NCBI GenBank assembly: GCA_035949255.1
Contig: DASZIL010000159.1
Coordinates: 1 to 5,290 of the forward strand
Source of the DNA: GAS188 sp035949255
GTDB lineage: Bacteria > Pseudomonadota > Alphaproteobacteria > Rhizobiales > Beijerinckiaceae
Direction of reading: 5' to 3'
Length of the DNA: 5,290 bases
Part shown: positions 5,163 to 5,290 of the stretch, one piece after another
Layout: every line of letters begins with the position of its first letter
How positions within the stretch are numbered: position 1 is the stretch's first letter
The notes under the pieces: model-generated
What the model was told of the DNA's origin: nothing
The model's input: only the letters and a program-made list of their open reading frames with translations
Databases searched by the model: none
Made by a program: the position numbers and the translations under genes

Positions 5163-5290
5163 TCAATTGATGGCGAATTCCTTGTCGCAAAGACGAAGCT
5201 CGCAGGGCTTGATCAGCTTCGAATGCGCGACGCGCACCGAGAACAAGGGACCGTCGAGCTTTTGGGCCCAAAAGCTCAGGAAATCATGGA
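5163..5290 (-). CDS. usg: Usg family protein, C-terminal part (cut by window edge)
   Basis: The minus frame enters from the right edge and ends at TGA 5165-5163, giving 41 visible residues. The stretch HDFLSFWAQKLDGPLFSVRV followed by AHSKLIKPCELR matches the conserved C-terminal half of Usg proteins, which have aromatic residues before a D/EGPLxSVRVAHxxLI block. Usg proteins are about 90 residues long and occur in Alphaproteobacteria. An old label links them to phosphoribosylanthranilate isomerase because of a neighbouring gene, but no function is established. The start and upstream neighbours lie outside the window. No clear terminator follows; a degenerate repeat copy does. The frame is unbroken. 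Confidence 0.82.
   Translation of the reverse strand, partial: HDFLSFWAQKLDGPLFSVRVAHSKLIKPCELRLCDKEFAIN

Noticed and set aside
4195..5271. Minus-strand frame of 358 codons
   Set aside because: It overlaps both exoD and usg in a different frame and gives an Arg/Ala/Ser-rich sequence typical of an out-of-frame shadow.

Overview
The window is GC-rich DNA with long, dense reading frames and fits an alphaproteobacterium, most likely of the order Hyphomicrobiales. The main clues are an overlapping map-radC pair and a Usg-family protein, a small family found essentially in Alphaproteobacteria. I would not go below order level from this sequence alone.

Layout. (1) Positions 1-430, minus strand: the first 143 codons of a large surface or secreted protein with an N-terminal LEPR-type motif (LEPRVMYDAAG), a Pro/Ser/Thr-rich linker and the start of a cadherin/VCBS-like repeat; it runs off the left edge. 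(2) Positions 431-653: a divergent control region with a near-consensus sigma-70 promoter pointing right and several palindromes. (3) Positions 654-1346: a small, AT-richer GIY-YIG nuclease gene flanked on both sides by copies of a dispersed palindromic repeat. (4) Positions 1433-2970: map (methionine aminopeptidase) and radC (JAMM-domain protein), overlapping by four bases. (5) Positions 2971-3214: a gap holding a shortened repeat copy. (6) Positions 3215-4096: a hormone-sensitive-lipase-type alpha/beta hydrolase. (7) Positions 4236-4835, minus strand: an ExoD-family membrane protein, convergent with the hydrolase. (8) Positions 4836-5162: a gap with an inverted, degenerate repeat copy. (9) Positions 5163-5290, minus strand: the last 41 codons of a usg gene.

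How the genes relate. map and radC are very probably co-transcribed and translationally coupled. The other genes look functionally independent. What unites the window is the repeat family. Full copies begin with GTGTCATTCCC, carry a strong GC hairpin closed by ATTCCC/GGGAAT, and end with TGACAC. At least four loci in 5.3 kb carry it, in both orientations, always between genes. It resembles small non-autonomous elements, and the GIY-YIG gene sits inside a pair of copies.

The most informative items are the truncated LEPR-motif adhesin-like gene, the palindrome-rich control region beside it, and the repeat family with its associated GIY-YIG gene. I see no RNA genes, CRISPR array, complete insertion sequence or origin.
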